Assembly (NCBI GenBank): GCA_003153575.1
Contig: PLZW01000031.1
Coordinates: forward strand, 1-42,682
Reading direction: 5' to 3'
DNA from: Acidimicrobiaceae bacterium
GTDB taxonomy: Bacteria; Actinomycetota; Acidimicrobiia; Acidimicrobiales; RAAP-2
Length of the DNA stretch: 42,682 nt
Part shown: positions 1-9,676 of the stretch, piece by piece
Layout of the letters: each line of letters opens with the position of its first letter
How positions within the stretch are numbered: position 1 is the stretch's first letter
The notes under the pieces: model-generated
The model's input: only the letters and a program-made list of their open reading frames with translations
Database searches by the model: none
Told to the model about the DNA's origin: nothing
Program-made: the position numbers and the translations under genes

Positions 1-213
<213 letters not shown>

Positions 214-511
214 GACTCCGACCAGACCCGAAGGCCCAGCCAAAATCGAAGAGCTGACCTCGAGGACACTGATCCTCTCGGTCAACTGAATACTGGCAAA
301 GAACAGATCATTGTCCGTTCAATGCTTTGAATTGACTGGCGATCTCGAGTTTCCCCGCGATCGCCCGCACTGACTTTTGGCTATCACTATTCCGTTTTCA
401 AGGAGCGACCGGGCACACGCCTGTTGAGCGTTGGTGCCGGAATGACCGCAGAACGAAGCAAACCCTCGAACTGCAGTTGCCTGGCGCCACCCCGAAGGGC
501 GTTCACCGGGA
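214..511 (-). promoter_or_regulatory. rRNA operon leader with boxA-like antitermination elements
   Basis: This stretch of about 300 bases without a gene is the transcribed leader of the rRNA operon. On the minus strand it contains TGTTCTTTGCC (295-305), close to the actinobacterial boxA consensus TGTTNTTTGA. Further upstream is a second boxA-like element, CTCCTTGAAAACGG (392-405), followed by GCCAAAAGTCAGTGC, a sequence style seen in actinobacterial rRNA leaders and spacers. A UUCG-capped hairpin (complement of about 488-502) lies near the transcript start. The role, binding of Nus factors so that RNA polymerase resists Rho, is family knowledge and not shown here. Confidence 0.7.
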
Positions 512-517
512 CTAGTT

Positions 518-546
518 ACACTATCGCACCTGGGCCGGCGTGTCAA
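518..546 (-). promoter_or_regulatory. rRNA operon promoter (-35 TTGACA, -10 TAGTGT)
   Basis: On the minus strand a perfect -35 hexamer TTGACA (541-546) is followed after exactly 17 bases by TAGTGT (518-523). This is the best sigma70/SigA-type promoter in the window and is oriented towards the 16S gene, with a predicted start near 511. The DNA upstream of the -35 is GC-rich, so no A/T-rich UP element is evident. No second promoter of similar quality was found in the leader. Confidence 0.82.
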
Positions 547-645
547 TCGGGCCAGGACTGCTCCTGGACCGAGAAGGGCGACTCCGTGCGAGGGGCCAAC
601 TATACACACTCCCGGCCCGGCGTGGCGTCGATTGCTGCGGATACC

Positions 646-663
646 CCCGGTCCTCGGACCGGG
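646..663. terminator. Hairpin downstream of the lipoprotein gene
   Basis: CCCGGTCC (646-653) and GGACCGGG (656-663) form a perfect inverted repeat, effectively a 6-7 bp stem with a small loop. It begins 10 bases after the lipoprotein stop codon, in the position of an intrinsic terminator. No U-tract follows, so termination strength is uncertain. It would separate the lipoprotein transcript from the rRNA promoter. Confidence 0.45.
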
Positions 664-673
664 ACCACCGGGA

Positions 674-1300
674 TCAGTAGCCGTACCCCGACTTCGTGGT
701 CGTGGTGGTCGCTCCGGAGCCACCGGTGGCCGATGTCGTCGCCGTCGCCGGCACCACGAACCAGATCCCACCCACACCCTGCCCATTGGCCTGTCCGGGC
801 GCCGAATCTCCGGCAAACGTGTAGAGGGGCATCTTCTTGTAGGTGACCTGGAGCGAGCCGTCGGACCGGGCCACGGTACCGAGGTCGGACGCCGTGACAC
901 CGGATCCGGCGGTGACCGGATTCGTGCCGGCGGGCACGGTCAGCGGGGGCCAGGCCGTTGCGCATCCTCCGGTGCAAGTCGGAGCACCCGTCCCGTCGGG
1001 GGTGTAGCGGTAGAGCGTGACCCCCGTCTTGGTCACCAGGATCACCCCGTGGGTGCCCACGGTCGAGGCGTCGACAACTCCCGGGGCCGGGGCCGAGGTG
1101 GTCGGCGAGCCCGAAGTGGAGGTGACCGGGGCCGCCGTCGTCGTGGTCGACGACGAGCCGCTGGATCCGCAGGCGGCGAGCAGCACGGCCACAGCCGCCG
1201 TGCCACCAGCGGCCGCCACGCCACGCCAGCGCCAGCGCCGGGGCGGTGCCGCAGACCCGATTCCACGTTCCGGTGTGCGTGCTCGGCTGATTGCGACCAT
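674..1300 (-). CDS. Secreted lipoprotein with COG4315-type repeats
   Basis: A 208-residue predicted lipoprotein. After a basic N-terminus and a hydrophobic stretch (about residues 28-43) comes the lipobox LAAC with Cys44, then a Ser/Thr-rich linker. The body carries two copies of the 'secreted repeat of unknown function' fold (Lipoprotein_15, COG4315): GVTLYRYTPDG...CTGGCATAWPPL and a second ending GGIWFVV. The tail is Thr-rich. I chose the ATG at 1300 because GGAGG lies 6 bases upstream; a further ATG at 1324 has no such site. The protein should be anchored on the outer face of the membrane. Function is unknown in the family. It lies 98 bases downstream of the DipZ gene on the same strand, so co-transcription is possible. 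Confidence 0.85.
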   Translation of the reverse strand: MVAISRARTPERGIGSAAPPRRWRWRGVAAAGGTAAVAVLLAACGSSGSSSTTTTAAPVTSTSGSPTTSAPAPGVVDASTVGTHGVILVTKTGVTLYRYTPDGTGAPTCTGGCATAWPPLTVPAGTNPVTAGSGVTASDLGTVARSDGSLQVTYKKMPLYTFAGDSAPGQANGQGVGGIWFVVPATATTSATGGSGATTTTTKSGYGY

Positions 1301-1398
1301 CTCTGACCTCCGTCGTCGATCCACGTCCTAAGTGGCGGGCCCGGGATATCCCCAGATCCGCTCCCGAAAACGGCCCGTACCGCCGATGTTCACACGTC

Positions 1399-3252
1399 CT
1401 AGCCGAAGGTGAAGTCGTAGGCCTCGACGCCGGCCGGGACGTCAAGAGTGAGGGTACCCCGCTGGAAGGCACCGGGCCCGACCAATTGGTACAGCCGGGG
1501 CTCGCCGCTCACGAGCACCGTCGGCAACGGCGCCCGGTCGACCGCCACCCGTACGGCACCGCTCCCACCCAGCACCAGGTAGACGTCCTGGGCCTGGAAG
1601 TGGAGCGTCAGGGTGGCCCCCGGACCGGCCGTGGCGCCCTCGGACCCGATGTCCCACTGGCCGCCGAAGGCGAACGTGTCCTGGGGAAGGGTGGACGGGG
1701 GCAGGTAGGTGGTCATCGAGTCCGGGGTCACCTGCTCGCCGTCCAGATTCGGCTCCTGGTAGTGGTAGCCGAGGTAGCTCTCGGGGGTGGTCTGCACCTG
1801 GGGGGTCCGATCGGGCACATCGGTCCGGGGTGGCAGGACGACACGGGGATCGGCCCCCACCAGCAATTGGCGGATGAACGTCTCGGTCTGGGCGTACTGG
1901 CCTTCGCCGTCGTCGATGTGACGCACGGTGCCGGAGGCGTCGATGAGATACTCGGCCGGCCAGTAGTTGTTCTGGTAGTTGTTCCACGTGGCGTAGTCGT
2001 TGTCCACGGCGACCGGGTAGCGGACGCCGAGCTGGGACTCGGCACGGGTGATGTTGCCGACGTCGTGTTCGAAGGCGAACTCGGGGGTATGCACCCCCAC
2101 CACCGTCAGTCCGTCCTTGGCGTAGGCCGCATTCCACGCCTCGACGTGGGGCAGCGACCGCTGGCAGTTGATGCACGAGTAGGTCCAGAAGTCGACGAGG
2201 ACCACCCGTCCCTTCAACCCGGCGATGGTCAGCGGACGGCCGTCCGGGGTCTGGAGCCACGTGGAGATCCCGGCGAACGGTGGGGCCGACCCGCATTTTT
2301 GGAGCACCGGGCTCGACGGCGTGCAGTTGGACAGGGCACCGCCGGTGGCCTGACCGGTGACGCCGGCCAGCGCCCGCTTGGCCGAGGCGCTGCCCTCGAT
2401 CCGGTTCTGCAGTGCGGTGGTGTATCCGGGAACCGCCCGCTGCAGCCCGTCGGTCAGCGTGAGCGCCAGGACCAGGGCCGTCACGACAAATACGGCACCG
2501 ATCGCCTTGCGGACGGCTGCGGCGTGGTCCCGCACCGACGGCATCCGGGTGGCCAGGTACCGCCCGGCCAGGGCGAACAGGAGGAGCGGGATGGCGACCC
2601 CGACGGCGAAGGCCGCCGTCAGCAGCACGGCGGACCACCCGATGTGGTGCTGGGCCCCGACCTCTGCAATGGCCGCCAGCACCGGCCCGGCACAGGGCAC
2701 GAAGACCAGACCGAGGCTGAGGCCGAGTACGAAGCCGCCGTCCTCGGTCACCTCCCGACCCGCCGTCCAGCGCACGAAGGGGCGCTCGAGGAGATCGCCG
2801 ATCGCGGGCACGAGCAGACCGAGCCCCAGCACGGCGAGCACCACGATGCCGGTCCAGCGCAACAGCCAGTTCGGTAGTCCCAGCGCACTGAGTAGCCACG
2901 ATCCGGCCAGCACGGCCACCGAGAAACTCAGGACCAGGCCGGCCACCACGGCAAAAGGCCGACGCCGGCGTCGTGCGGCCACCACACGGGCACGAGCCTC
3001 GGCCCCGGGGTCCGGCACCGCCCCTCCCCCGCCTGCCGGACCCTCAGATGTACCGGGCGCGGGTCCGCCGCCCACCGTCACCGGCATCGGCTGGCTCACC
3101 GGCTCGGGAACCTCGGCGGACCCCACTTCGATCCGGTCGTCCAGGGCGCTCGCCGCCCCCGACGCGAAGATGACCGGGAGTACGGGCAGGATGCACGGTG
3201 AGATGCCGGTGACCAGGCCGCCGAGGAACCCCACGAGCACCAGCAGGATCAT
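1399..3252 (-). CDS. dipZ: DipZ-like CcdA-thioredoxin fusion, thiol-disulfide exchange protein
   Basis: A 617-residue membrane protein combining a CcdA/DsbD-type transmembrane electron carrier, a TlpA-like thioredoxin domain and a C-terminal beta-rich domain, the architecture of mycobacterial DipZ. The first CcdA motif GISPCILPVLP is near residue 18 and the partner motif FVPCAGP near 186, giving the paired membrane cysteines. The thioredoxin site WTYSCINC (Cys360 and Cys363) is the form typical of DipZ. A Pro/Gly-rich insert of about 60 residues separates the first two membrane segments. It should carry reducing power from the cytoplasm to extracytoplasmic proteins. The ATG at 3252 has GGAAGG 8 bases upstream and is preferred over the GTG at 3258. 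It is followed by the lipoprotein gene. Confidence 0.9.
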   Translation of the reverse strand: MILLVLVGFLGGLVTGISPCILPVLPVIFASGAASALDDRIEVGSAEVPEPVSQPMPVTVGGGPAPGTSEGPAGGGGAVPDPGAEARARVVAARRRRRPFAVVAGLVLSFSVAVLAGSWLLSALGLPNWLLRWTGIVVLAVLGLGLLVPAIGDLLERPFVRWTAGREVTEDGGFVLGLSLGLVFVPCAGPVLAAIAEVGAQHHIGWSAVLLTAAFAVGVAIPLLLFALAGRYLATRMPSVRDHAAAVRKAIGAVFVVTALVLALTLTDGLQRAVPGYTTALQNRIEGSASAKRALAGVTGQATGGALSNCTPSSPVLQKCGSAPPFAGISTWLQTPDGRPLTIAGLKGRVVLVDFWTYSCINCQRSLPHVEAWNAAYAKDGLTVVGVHTPEFAFEHDVGNITRAESQLGVRYPVAVDNDYATWNNYQNNYWPAEYLIDASGTVRHIDDGEGQYAQTETFIRQLLVGADPRVVLPPRTDVPDRTPQVQTTPESYLGYHYQEPNLDGEQVTPDSMTTYLPPSTLPQDTFAFGGQWDIGSEGATAGPGATLTLHFQAQDVYLVLGGSGAVRVAVDRAPLPTVLVSGEPRLYQLVGPGAFQRGTLTLDVPAGVEAYDFTFG

Positions 3253-3322
3253 GGCCACAGCCTTCCACGCCGGTCACGCCCAGAATCGGCAACCGGTTCA
3301 TCGGCGCAGGTGTCCACCACAT

Positions 3323-3345
3323 CCCGTCCCCGATGGGACCACGGG
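3323..3345. terminator. Hairpin between argH and dipZ
   Basis: The 115 bases between the dipZ start (3252) and the argH stop (3368) contain GTCCC-CGAT-GGGAC (3326-3339), with outer CCCG/CGGG bases that can extend it. It lies about 25-45 bases past the argH stop and may end the arginine operon transcript. There is no run of U, so this is a weak call. I see no convincing dipZ promoter in the gap. Confidence 0.35.
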
Positions 3346-3367
3346 CGTTACGGGGTGCAGCCGTTGC

Positions 3368-4753
3368 TCAGCTCAGGGCGGACACCCGGATCCGGTCGGC
3401 CTCCAGCCGATGGGCGAACCGCTCGAACTGGACGGCGACGGCCTCGGGGCCGGCGCTGCCCGGTGTGGTGCGGCGGGTGACGGCCACGCCCGGCTCCAGC
3501 AGGGCCACGGCGTCGGACCCGAGCGCCGGGTGGGCCTCGACCAGCTCGGCCAGCGGGACGTGGCGCTCGAGCGAGTCACGCACGAGGCCGCCGACCACGC
3601 TGTGGGCCTGGCGGAAGGGCATCCCTTGCTCGACCAGCCACTCGGCCAGGTCGACGGCAGCCACCGATGACCCGTTGGCTGCCCCCTCCATGCGCTCGGT
3701 GACGAAGGTGACGGTCGCCAACAGGCCGGACAGCGCGGCGAGGGCCAGCTTCGACTGGTCGACGGAGTCGAACAGCGGCTCCTTGTCCTCTTGGAGGTCG
3801 CGGTTGTAGGCCAGGGGCAGGCCCTTCAGCGTGACCAGCAGCCCGGTCAGGTTGCCGATGAGGCGGCCACTCTTGCCCCGGGCCAGCTCGGCCACGTCGG
3901 GGTTCTTCTTCTGGGGCAGCATCGAGCTGCCGGTGGCGAACGCATCGTCGAGGACGGCAAACCCGAACTCCTCGGTCGACCACAGCACCAGCTCCTCGCC
4001 GATCCGCGACAGGTGCACACCGAGGAGGGCCAGGTCGAAGAGGGCCTCGGCCACGAAGTCGCGGTCCGACACGGCATCCAACGAGTTCTCGAATCGCCCG
4101 GCGAACCCGAGGTCGGCCCCGGTCCCGTCGGGGTCGAGGGGCAGGGACGAGCCGGCCAGGGCGCCGGCGCCGAGCGGTGACACGTCGAGGCGGGCCACCG
4201 TCGCCACCAGACGGTCGACGTCGCGTGCCAGGGCCCAACCGTGGGCCAGCAGGTGGTGGGCCAGCAGCACCGGCTGGGCCCGCTGCAGGTGGGTGTAGCC
4301 GGGAAGGTAGGTGTCGCCGGCCTCCTTCGAACGAATCACCAGCACGTCCTGGAGGTCGAGGACCCGACCGGCCACGGCGGCCAGCTCGCGCTTGGCGTAG
4401 AGTCGCAGGTCGGTGGCGATCTGGTCGTTGCGGCTGCGGCCGGTGTGGAGCTTGGCCCCGACGTCGCCGGCCAGTTCGGTCACCCGACGCTCGACCGACG
4501 TGTGGATGTCCTCGTCGTCCGGCTCAAACACGAACGTGCCGTCGTCGAGTTCGGCCTCTACCCGGTCGAGGGTGGCGAGCAGCACGGCCACCTCCTCGTC
4601 GCTCAGCAACCCGCCCCGTCCGAGCCCGCGCACGTGGGCGCGCGAGCCCCTCAGGTCGTCGTGGGCCAGTCGGCGGTCGAAGTGCAGGCTGACCGAGTAG
4701 TCCATGACGACGTCAGCGGTGCCGCCGCTGAGGCGGCCGTGCCAGAGCGTCAT
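3368..4753 (-). CDS. argH: Argininosuccinate lyase
   Basis: A 461-residue protein that splits argininosuccinate into arginine and fumarate, the last step of arginine synthesis. It has the fumarase/aspartase-superfamily signature GSSMLPQKKNPD and the N-terminal ArgH pattern LWHGRLSGG. The HTGRSRNDQ substrate-binding segment is also present, and the length is normal for the family. The start is the ATG at 4753: it overlaps the argG stop as ATGA, and the ArgH homology begins there. Longer reading frames upstream are artefacts. It is the last gene of argCJBDFRGH. Confidence 0.97.
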   Translation of the reverse strand: MTLWHGRLSGGTADVVMDYSVSLHFDRRLAHDDLRGSRAHVRGLGRGGLLSDEEVAVLLATLDRVEAELDDGTFVFEPDDEDIHTSVERRVTELAGDVGAKLHTGRSRNDQIATDLRLYAKRELAAVAGRVLDLQDVLVIRSKEAGDTYLPGYTHLQRAQPVLLAHHLLAHGWALARDVDRLVATVARLDVSPLGAGALAGSSLPLDPDGTGADLGFAGRFENSLDAVSDRDFVAEALFDLALLGVHLSRIGEELVLWSTEEFGFAVLDDAFATGSSMLPQKKNPDVAELARGKSGRLIGNLTGLLVTLKGLPLAYNRDLQEDKEPLFDSVDQSKLALAALSGLLATVTFVTERMEGAANGSSVAAVDLAEWLVEQGMPFRQAHSVVGGLVRDSLERHVPLAELVEAHPALGSDAVALLEPGVAVTRRTTPGSAGPEAVAVQFERFAHRLEADRIRVSALS

Positions 4754-5976
4754 CGTCCGCCGGCGCCGTCGGCGCCCCGGCCCTCTTGGACCGCCGACCA
4801 GGTGGCGACTCCGAGGCCCCACAGGCGCACGAATCCCTCGGCGTCCTGGTGGCGGAACGTGTCCGACGCGTCGTAGGTGGCGAGCCCGTGGTCGTAGAGA
4901 CTGACCGGACTGCGTCGGCCGACCACCCAGCACCTTCCCTGGTCGAGGCGGAGCCGGACCTCGCCGGTGACGTGCTTCTGCGACTCGAGGAAGAAGGCGT
5001 CGAGCGCCTGCTTCAGCGGGCTGAACCACAGCCCGTCGTAGACGAGCTCGGACCACCTCGGCTCGAGCCGGAGCTTCTCATGGTGCAGATCGCGCTCGAG
5101 GGTCAGGTCCTCGAGGTCGGCGTGGGCCAGCAGGAGTGCGAGAGCGCCCGGGCATTCGTAGGTCTCGCGGCTCTTGATGCCGACCCGGCGGTTCTCGACC
5201 ATGTCGAGGCGACCGAAGCCGTAGGACCCGACCACCCGGTTGACTTCGGCGATCAGGGGCTCGGGCGAGTGGGCCACACCGTCGAGCGACACGGGGACAC
5301 CGGACTCGAAGCCGATGGTGATCTCGGTGGGCTCCGTCGCCGTCGGGACGGTCATGGTGTACACGTCCTCGGGGGGGCGGTTCCAGGGGTCCTCGATGAC
5401 GCCGCACTCGATCGCCTTGCCCCACAGGTTCTCGTCGATCGAGTAGAGCTTCTCCTTGGTCACCGTCAGGGGGATGTCCCACTTGGCGGCGTACTCGATG
5501 CAGTCCTTACGGGTGAGGCCCCATTCCCGGGCCGGGGCCAGGACCTGGAGGTCGGGCGCCAGGGCGCGTGTGCCCACCTCGAAGCGGACCTGGTCGTTGC
5601 CCTTGCCCGTGCAGCCATGGGCCACAGAAGCGGCACCGTGGCGACGGGCCTCGGCCACCAGGTGCTTGACGATGACCGGACGCGACAGGGCCGACACCAG
5701 CGGGTACTTGCCCTCGTATTTGGCGTTGGCCCGGAGGGCCGGGACGCAGAAGTCCTCGGCCATCTCGACCCGGGCGTCGATCACGGTGGCCTCGACGGCC
5801 CCGGCGGCCAGAGCCCGCGCCCGGATGGCGTCCCAGTCCTCGCCCTCCGACTCCGCCGCCTGTCCCACGTCGACGGCCACGGCGATGACCTCGACCCCCC
5901 GGTTCTCTATCAGCCATCGCACGGCCACGGAGGTGTCGAGTCCCCCGCTGTAGGCCAGCACCACTCGCTCGGTCAT
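4750..5976 (-). CDS. argG: Argininosuccinate synthase
   Basis: A 408-residue ATP-dependent ligase joining citrulline and aspartate to argininosuccinate. The N-terminus AYSGGLDTSV is the PP-loop ATP-binding motif, and HGCTGKGNDQVRFE is the conserved citrulline/aspartate-binding segment. Length is typical of the family, with a short Gly/Ala tail. AGAGG lies 6 bases before the ATG. The 67-base gap to the argR stop is the only real spacing in the operon, so an internal promoter is possible, although I could not identify one. It overlaps argH by 4 bases (ATGA). Confidence 0.97.
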   Translation of the reverse strand: MTERVVLAYSGGLDTSVAVRWLIENRGVEVIAVAVDVGQAAESEGEDWDAIRARALAAGAVEATVIDARVEMAEDFCVPALRANAKYEGKYPLVSALSRPVIVKHLVAEARRHGAASVAHGCTGKGNDQVRFEVGTRALAPDLQVLAPAREWGLTRKDCIEYAAKWDIPLTVTKEKLYSIDENLWGKAIECGVIEDPWNRPPEDVYTMTVPTATEPTEITIGFESGVPVSLDGVAHSPEPLIAEVNRVVGSYGFGRLDMVENRRVGIKSRETYECPGALALLLAHADLEDLTLERDLHHEKLRLEPRWSELVYDGLWFSPLKQALDAFFLESQKHVTGEVRLRLDQGRCWVVGRRSPVSLYDHGLATYDASDTFRHQDAEGFVRLWGLGVATWSAVQEGRGADGAGGR

Positions 5977-6043
5977 CGCGCACCTCTCGTCTGGTCCGTC
6001 ATCGTCGGATGGGTCATCCTGTCGATCTTGTCGACCGGGTCGA

Positions 6044-6556
6044 TCATGTCAGCGCCGGCCCCGTCGGGACCGTCGCCCCGGGCGGGTCCAATCCGGACAG
6101 CACGGCCAGGCGGCGGGCCACAGCGGCGCCACCGGTGGCCTCGGAGGCCACCACCAGCACGGTGTCGTCACCGGCGACCGTCCCGATCACTCCCGGGAAC
6201 CCGCTCCGGTCGAGCGCCGAGCCTACGACATGGGCGGAGCCGGGCGGCGTCCGCAACACGATGAGGTTGCCCGAATGGTCGGCCTCCACCACCCATTCGC
6301 CCAACACCCGGCGCAGGTGGTCCTCGGGGGCGATCTGGTGGGAGGGCAGTTCGGGCAAGGCATAGGCCGTGTCCCCACCCGGAAGTCGGACCTTCACGGC
6401 ACCCAGTTCCTCCAGGTCCCGGGACACGGTGGTCTGCGTGGCCTCGACCCCGTCGGCGCCGAGCAGCTCCACCAGGTGAGCCTGGCTGCCGACCGCGCTC
6501 GACTCCAGCAGCTTGGCGATGCGGTGCTGACGCTGGTGCTTGGTCACCCGGGTCAC
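6044..6556 (-). CDS. argR: Arginine repressor
   Basis: A 170-residue transcription factor. Residues about 5-75 form the winged helix-turn-helix domain ([15 protein letters not shown] is the recognition region). The C-terminal domain carries the GDDT arginine-binding signature ([12 protein letters not shown]) used for hexamer formation and arginine sensing. The GTG start at 6556 overlaps the argF stop as GTGA. A second in-frame GTG lies three codons later. Being inside the operon it probably regulates, it should be autoregulated through the half-site array upstream of argC. The order argF-argR-argG is the usual actinobacterial one. Confidence 0.95.
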   Translation of the reverse strand: MTRVTKHQRQHRIAKLLESSAVGSQAHLVELLGADGVEATQTTVSRDLEELGAVKVRLPGGDTAYALPELPSHQIAPEDHLRRVLGEWVVEADHSGNLIVLRTPPGSAHVVGSALDRSGFPGVIGTVAGDDTVLVVASEATGGAAVARRLAVLSGLDPPGATVPTGPALT

Positions 6557-7503
6557 GGGGCACCGTGACCGGTCACATAGGCCAGCAGTCCGCGCATGGC
6601 GTGCATCCGGTTGGCCGCCTGTTGCCAGACCACGCTCCCGGCCCCGTCCACCACGGCTGCGCTGATCTCCTCGCCGCGATGGGCGGGCAGGCAGTGGAGC
6701 ACGACGGCGTCGGGTCGTGCCCGGGCCACGAGGGCCTCGTCGATGCAGAAGCCGGCGAAGGCGGCCAGCCGGGCCCCCCGCTCCTGTTCTTCGCCCATCG
6801 ACGTCCACACGTCGGTGTAGAGGGCGCTGGCGCCGTCGGCGGCGGCGGCAGGGTCGTCGGTCACCGTCAGGTCGCCCCCGAAGGACCGGACCAGGGACAC
6901 GTCCTCGGCCGAGGGCCCGTAGCCGTCGGGTGACGCCACCCTCGTCGGTATCCCGGCCATGGAGGCGGCCAGGGCGAGTGAGCGCCATACGTTGTTGGCG
7001 TCGCCGATGAAGGCGACGGTCCGGTCGCGGGCCCCGTCCACGCCGAAACACTGGCGGAGGGTCAACAGGTCGGCGAGGGCCTGGCACGGGTGGGCCCGGT
7101 CGGACAGGAGGTTGACGACCGGCACGTCGACGCCCCCGGCGTCGAGGGCGTCCCGCATGCGCACGAGGGTGCCGTGGTCCATGACCCGGGCACACAGCAC
7201 CCGGTGGAAGCAGGCCAGGGTGCGGGCCACGTCCTCGGCCGTCTCGCGCACGTCGATGCCCACTTCTGCGCCCTGTATGTAGACCGGGTGCCCGCCGAGG
7301 GCGACGGTCGCCATCTCTGAGCTGTTCCTCGTGCGGGCCGACGGCTTCTCGAAGACGAGGGCGACGCCCTGCCCCTCGAGTGTCCGCGCCAGGGTGGCCG
7401 GGTCCCGCCCGGCCAGGGCCAACACGTCGGCGACCCCGCTCGGTCCGAGGTCGTCGATCTCCAGCATGTGGCGGGTCGGGCCGGACATGCGATCAGCGGT
7501 CAC
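6553..7503 (-). CDS. argF: Ornithine carbamoyltransferase
   Basis: A 316-residue enzyme making citrulline from ornithine and carbamoyl phosphate. The carbamoyl-phosphate loop reads PSARTRNS (most homologues have STRTR), [11 protein letters not shown] is present, and [11 protein letters not shown] is the ornithine-site signature that separates OTCase from ATCase. The start could be the GTG at 7503, which overlaps the argD stop as GTGA, or the ATG at 7488. I prefer the GTG because the same coupling is seen at neighbouring junctions; neither has a clear Shine-Dalgarno. Carbamoyl phosphate would come from the CarAB enzyme whose carB lies at the right end of this window. Confidence 0.96.
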   Translation of the reverse strand: MTADRMSGPTRHMLEIDDLGPSGVADVLALAGRDPATLARTLEGQGVALVFEKPSARTRNSSEMATVALGGHPVYIQGAEVGIDVRETAEDVARTLACFHRVLCARVMDHGTLVRMRDALDAGGVDVPVVNLLSDRAHPCQALADLLTLRQCFGVDGARDRTVAFIGDANNVWRSLALAASMAGIPTRVASPDGYGPSAEDVSLVRSFGGDLTVTDDPAAAADGASALYTDVWTSMGEEQERGARLAAFAGFCIDEALVARARPDAVVLHCLPAHRGEEISAAVVDGAGSVVWQQAANRMHAMRGLLAYVTGHGAP

Positions 7504-8774
7504 GACTGGCTCGTCGTTCCTGGTCCGGTTTCCTGGTCCGGTCCGTCGCGGAAGCCGAAGGCAGCCGACAGCCGGGCCAGGATCGGCGACAGGGTCTGCA
7601 CCGCCCGGTCGATGTCGGCATCGGATACCAGCAACGACGGCGCGAACCGCAGCACGTCCGGCCGCGGCGCATTGATGACCAGACCGCCCCGGAGAGACTC
7701 GGCGCAGGCGGGCCCGGCGAAATCGTTGACCAGGACGGCGGCCAGCAGCAGGCCCTCGCCCCGGACATGGTCGACACCCGGCAGGCGCTCGAGCCCATCG
7801 CGTAGGCGGGCACCGGCGGCCGCCGCCATGGCCGGCACATCTTCGGCCTCCATCACCGCCAAGGTGGCCTGGGCCGCCGCCATGGCCAGTGGCTGGCCTC
7901 CGAACGTGCTGCCGTGGTCGCCGGGCACGAAGGCGGCGGCCACCTCGGCACGGGCCCAGCACGCCCCCACCGGCATCCCGTTCCCCAGGGCTTTGGCCAT
8001 CGTCACCACGTCGGGCTCGATGCCGAGGTGGTGGAAGGCGAACCACCGACCGGTGCGGCCGAGCCCGGTCTGGATCTCGTCCACCATGAGCAGGACGTTC
8101 CGCTCGGTGCAGAGTTGACGCAGGGCGCCCAGGTAGTCCGAGGACGGCACCACCACCCCGGCTTCGCCCAGGATGGGCTCGATCAATACCGCCGCCACGC
8201 GATCGGGGTCGACGGCGCCATCCATGGCTTTGATGTCGCCATAGGGGACGTGGTCGAACCCCTCGGGCATGGGCGCGAACGCCGCCTGCTTCTCGAACTG
8301 CCCGGTGGCGGCCAGTGCGGCGAGGGTCCGTCCGTGGAAGGCGTCGTTGGTCGACACGACGCGGAACCGACCGGGGCCGGCCCACCGGCGGGCCAGCTTG
8401 AGTGCGCACTCGTTGGCCTCGGCACCCGAGTTGGCGAAGAAGACCTGCCCGCCGGCCCGCTCCGAGCCCCCGCCGACCAGTCGGTCGAGGGTCACCGCCA
8501 CGTCGGGGCCGACGACGTTGCCGAAGATGTTGGAGACGTGGCTGAGCGTCCGGGCCTGGGTGGCGACGGCCTCGGCCACCACCGGGTGGGCATGGCCGAG
8601 GGACGTCACCGCCAGCCCGGACAGGAAGTCGAGGTACGCACGGCCCTCGGTGTCGTACAGGGTGCTGCCCTCACCCCGGACGAACGTCACCGCCGGCTCC
8701 GCGTAGTTGTGCATGAGCGCGGACCGGTCGACGGCCGAAGGCGCGGCTCCCGAGGGCGCGGTCGGGCCCGTCAC
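7500..8774 (-). CDS. argD: Acetylornithine aminotransferase
   Basis: A 424-residue PLP-dependent class III aminotransferase that converts N-acetylglutamate semialdehyde to N-acetylornithine. Visible motifs are [18 protein letters not shown] (PLP phosphate region), [13 protein letters not shown], the cofactor-ring motif [12 protein letters not shown], and [14 protein letters not shown] with the Schiff-base lysine. The GTG start at 8774 overlaps the argB stop as GTGA, so the long upstream extension of the frame is not coding. The C-terminus ends with a short Gly/Thr tail absent from many homologues. Confidence 0.96.
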   Translation of the reverse strand: MTGPTAPSGAAPSAVDRSALMHNYAEPAVTFVRGEGSTLYDTEGRAYLDFLSGLAVTSLGHAHPVVAEAVATQARTLSHVSNIFGNVVGPDVAVTLDRLVGGGSERAGGQVFFANSGAEANECALKLARRWAGPGRFRVVSTNDAFHGRTLAALAATGQFEKQAAFAPMPEGFDHVPYGDIKAMDGAVDPDRVAAVLIEPILGEAGVVVPSSDYLGALRQLCTERNVLLMVDEIQTGLGRTGRWFAFHHLGIEPDVVTMAKALGNGMPVGACWARAEVAAAFVPGDHGSTFGGQPLAMAAAQATLAVMEAEDVPAMAAAAGARLRDGLERLPGVDHVRGEGLLLAAVLVNDFAGPACAESLRGGLVINAPRPDVLRFAPSLLVSDADIDRAVQTLSPILARLSAAFGFRDGPDQETGPGTTSQS

Positions 8775-9676
8775 AGGTCGACTCCGACCATGGTCCCGAC
8801 CCCTTCGTCGGTAAAGAGCTCGAGCAGCAGCGCATGCGGCGTGCGGCCGTCCAGGATGTGGGCGCGTCGCACGCCGTGGCGCACCGCCCGGGCACACGCC
8901 TCGACCTTCGGGATCATCCCCCCGTTCGCCGCCCCCGATGCCACCATGACGTCGAGCTGCTCGGCGTTGACCCGGTGGAGCAGCGAGGCCGGGTCGTCGG
9001 GGTCGGCGCGCAGACCGGCCACATCCGTCAGGAAGACCAGCTTCTCGGCCGACAGCGCGGAGGCCAGGGCGCCGGCGGCGCTGTCGGCGTTGATGTTGAA
9101 CGCTTGGCCCGAGTCGTCGGAGCCGATGGTGGCCACCACCGGGATGAGGTCCTGGGCCAGTAGCTGCAGGACGATGGTCGGGTCGACGCCGACCACGTCG
9201 CCGACGAAGCCGAGCGCCTCCGAGCGGGCGGTGGCGCTGATCAGGTTGGCGTCCTCGCCCGACAGGCCCACGGCCAGCGCGCCGTGGACGTTGATGGTGC
9301 GCACGATGTCGCGGTTGACTTTGCCGACCAGCACCATGCGCACCAGGTCGATGGTGTCGGCGTCGGTCACCCGGAACCCGTCCTGGAACTCGACCTCCTT
9401 GCCCACCCGCTCCATCAGGGCGCCGATCTGGGGGCCACCACCGTGGACCACCACCGGCAGCATCCCGACCGAGCGCATGAGCACGATGTCCTCGGCGAAC
9501 GAGGCCAACGCCTCGTCCTCGGCGACGGCAGCGTGTCCCGGCTTGGCGTGGAGCACATTGCCGCCGTACTTAACGACCACCACCTTGTCGAGGAACCGAC
9601 GGATGTAGGGCAGCGACTCCACCAAGACGGCGGCCTTGTCGGCGGCAGTGGCGTCGGGGGTCGGAATGGCGGTCAC
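8771..9676 (-). CDS. argB: Acetylglutamate kinase
   Basis: A 301-residue amino-acid kinase that phosphorylates N-acetylglutamate. It shows VVKYGGNVL (phosphate-binding lysine), VVVHGGGPQIG and the NAG-site segment FNINADSAAGALA. The N-terminal helix before VVVVKYGG is of the length seen in arginine-inhibitable, hexameric NAGKs, so feedback inhibition is likely; this is inference from length. It starts at GTG 9676 inside the argJ stop (GTGA). Confidence 0.96.
   Translation of the reverse strand: MTAIPTPDATAADKAAVLVESLPYIRRFLDKVVVVKYGGNVLHAKPGHAAVAEDEALASFAEDIVLMRSVGMLPVVVHGGGPQIGALMERVGKEVEFQDGFRVTDADTIDLVRMVLVGKVNRDIVRTINVHGALAVGLSGEDANLISATARSEALGFVGDVVGVDPTIVLQLLAQDLIPVVATIGSDDSGQAFNINADSAAGALASALSAEKLVFLTDVAGLRADPDDPASLLHRVNAEQLDVMVASGAANGGMIPKVEACARAVRHGVRRAHILDGRTPHALLLELFTDEGVGTMVGVDL

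Noticed and set aside
1291..2877. Long plus-strand open frame opposite dipZ
   Set aside because: It mirrors the dipZ codons in a GC-rich genome, has no family features, and its composition is that of an antisense shadow. The same holds for the many other long frames opposite argG, argJ, pheT and pyrD.
3368..5056. Long N-terminal extension of argH, and similar extensions of argB, argD, argF, argJ, pheS, metK, rpe and pyrD
   Set aside because: The extra residues are Arg/Pro-rich read-through of the preceding gene in another frame, and a start codon overlapping or next to the upstream stop coincides with the beginning of homology.
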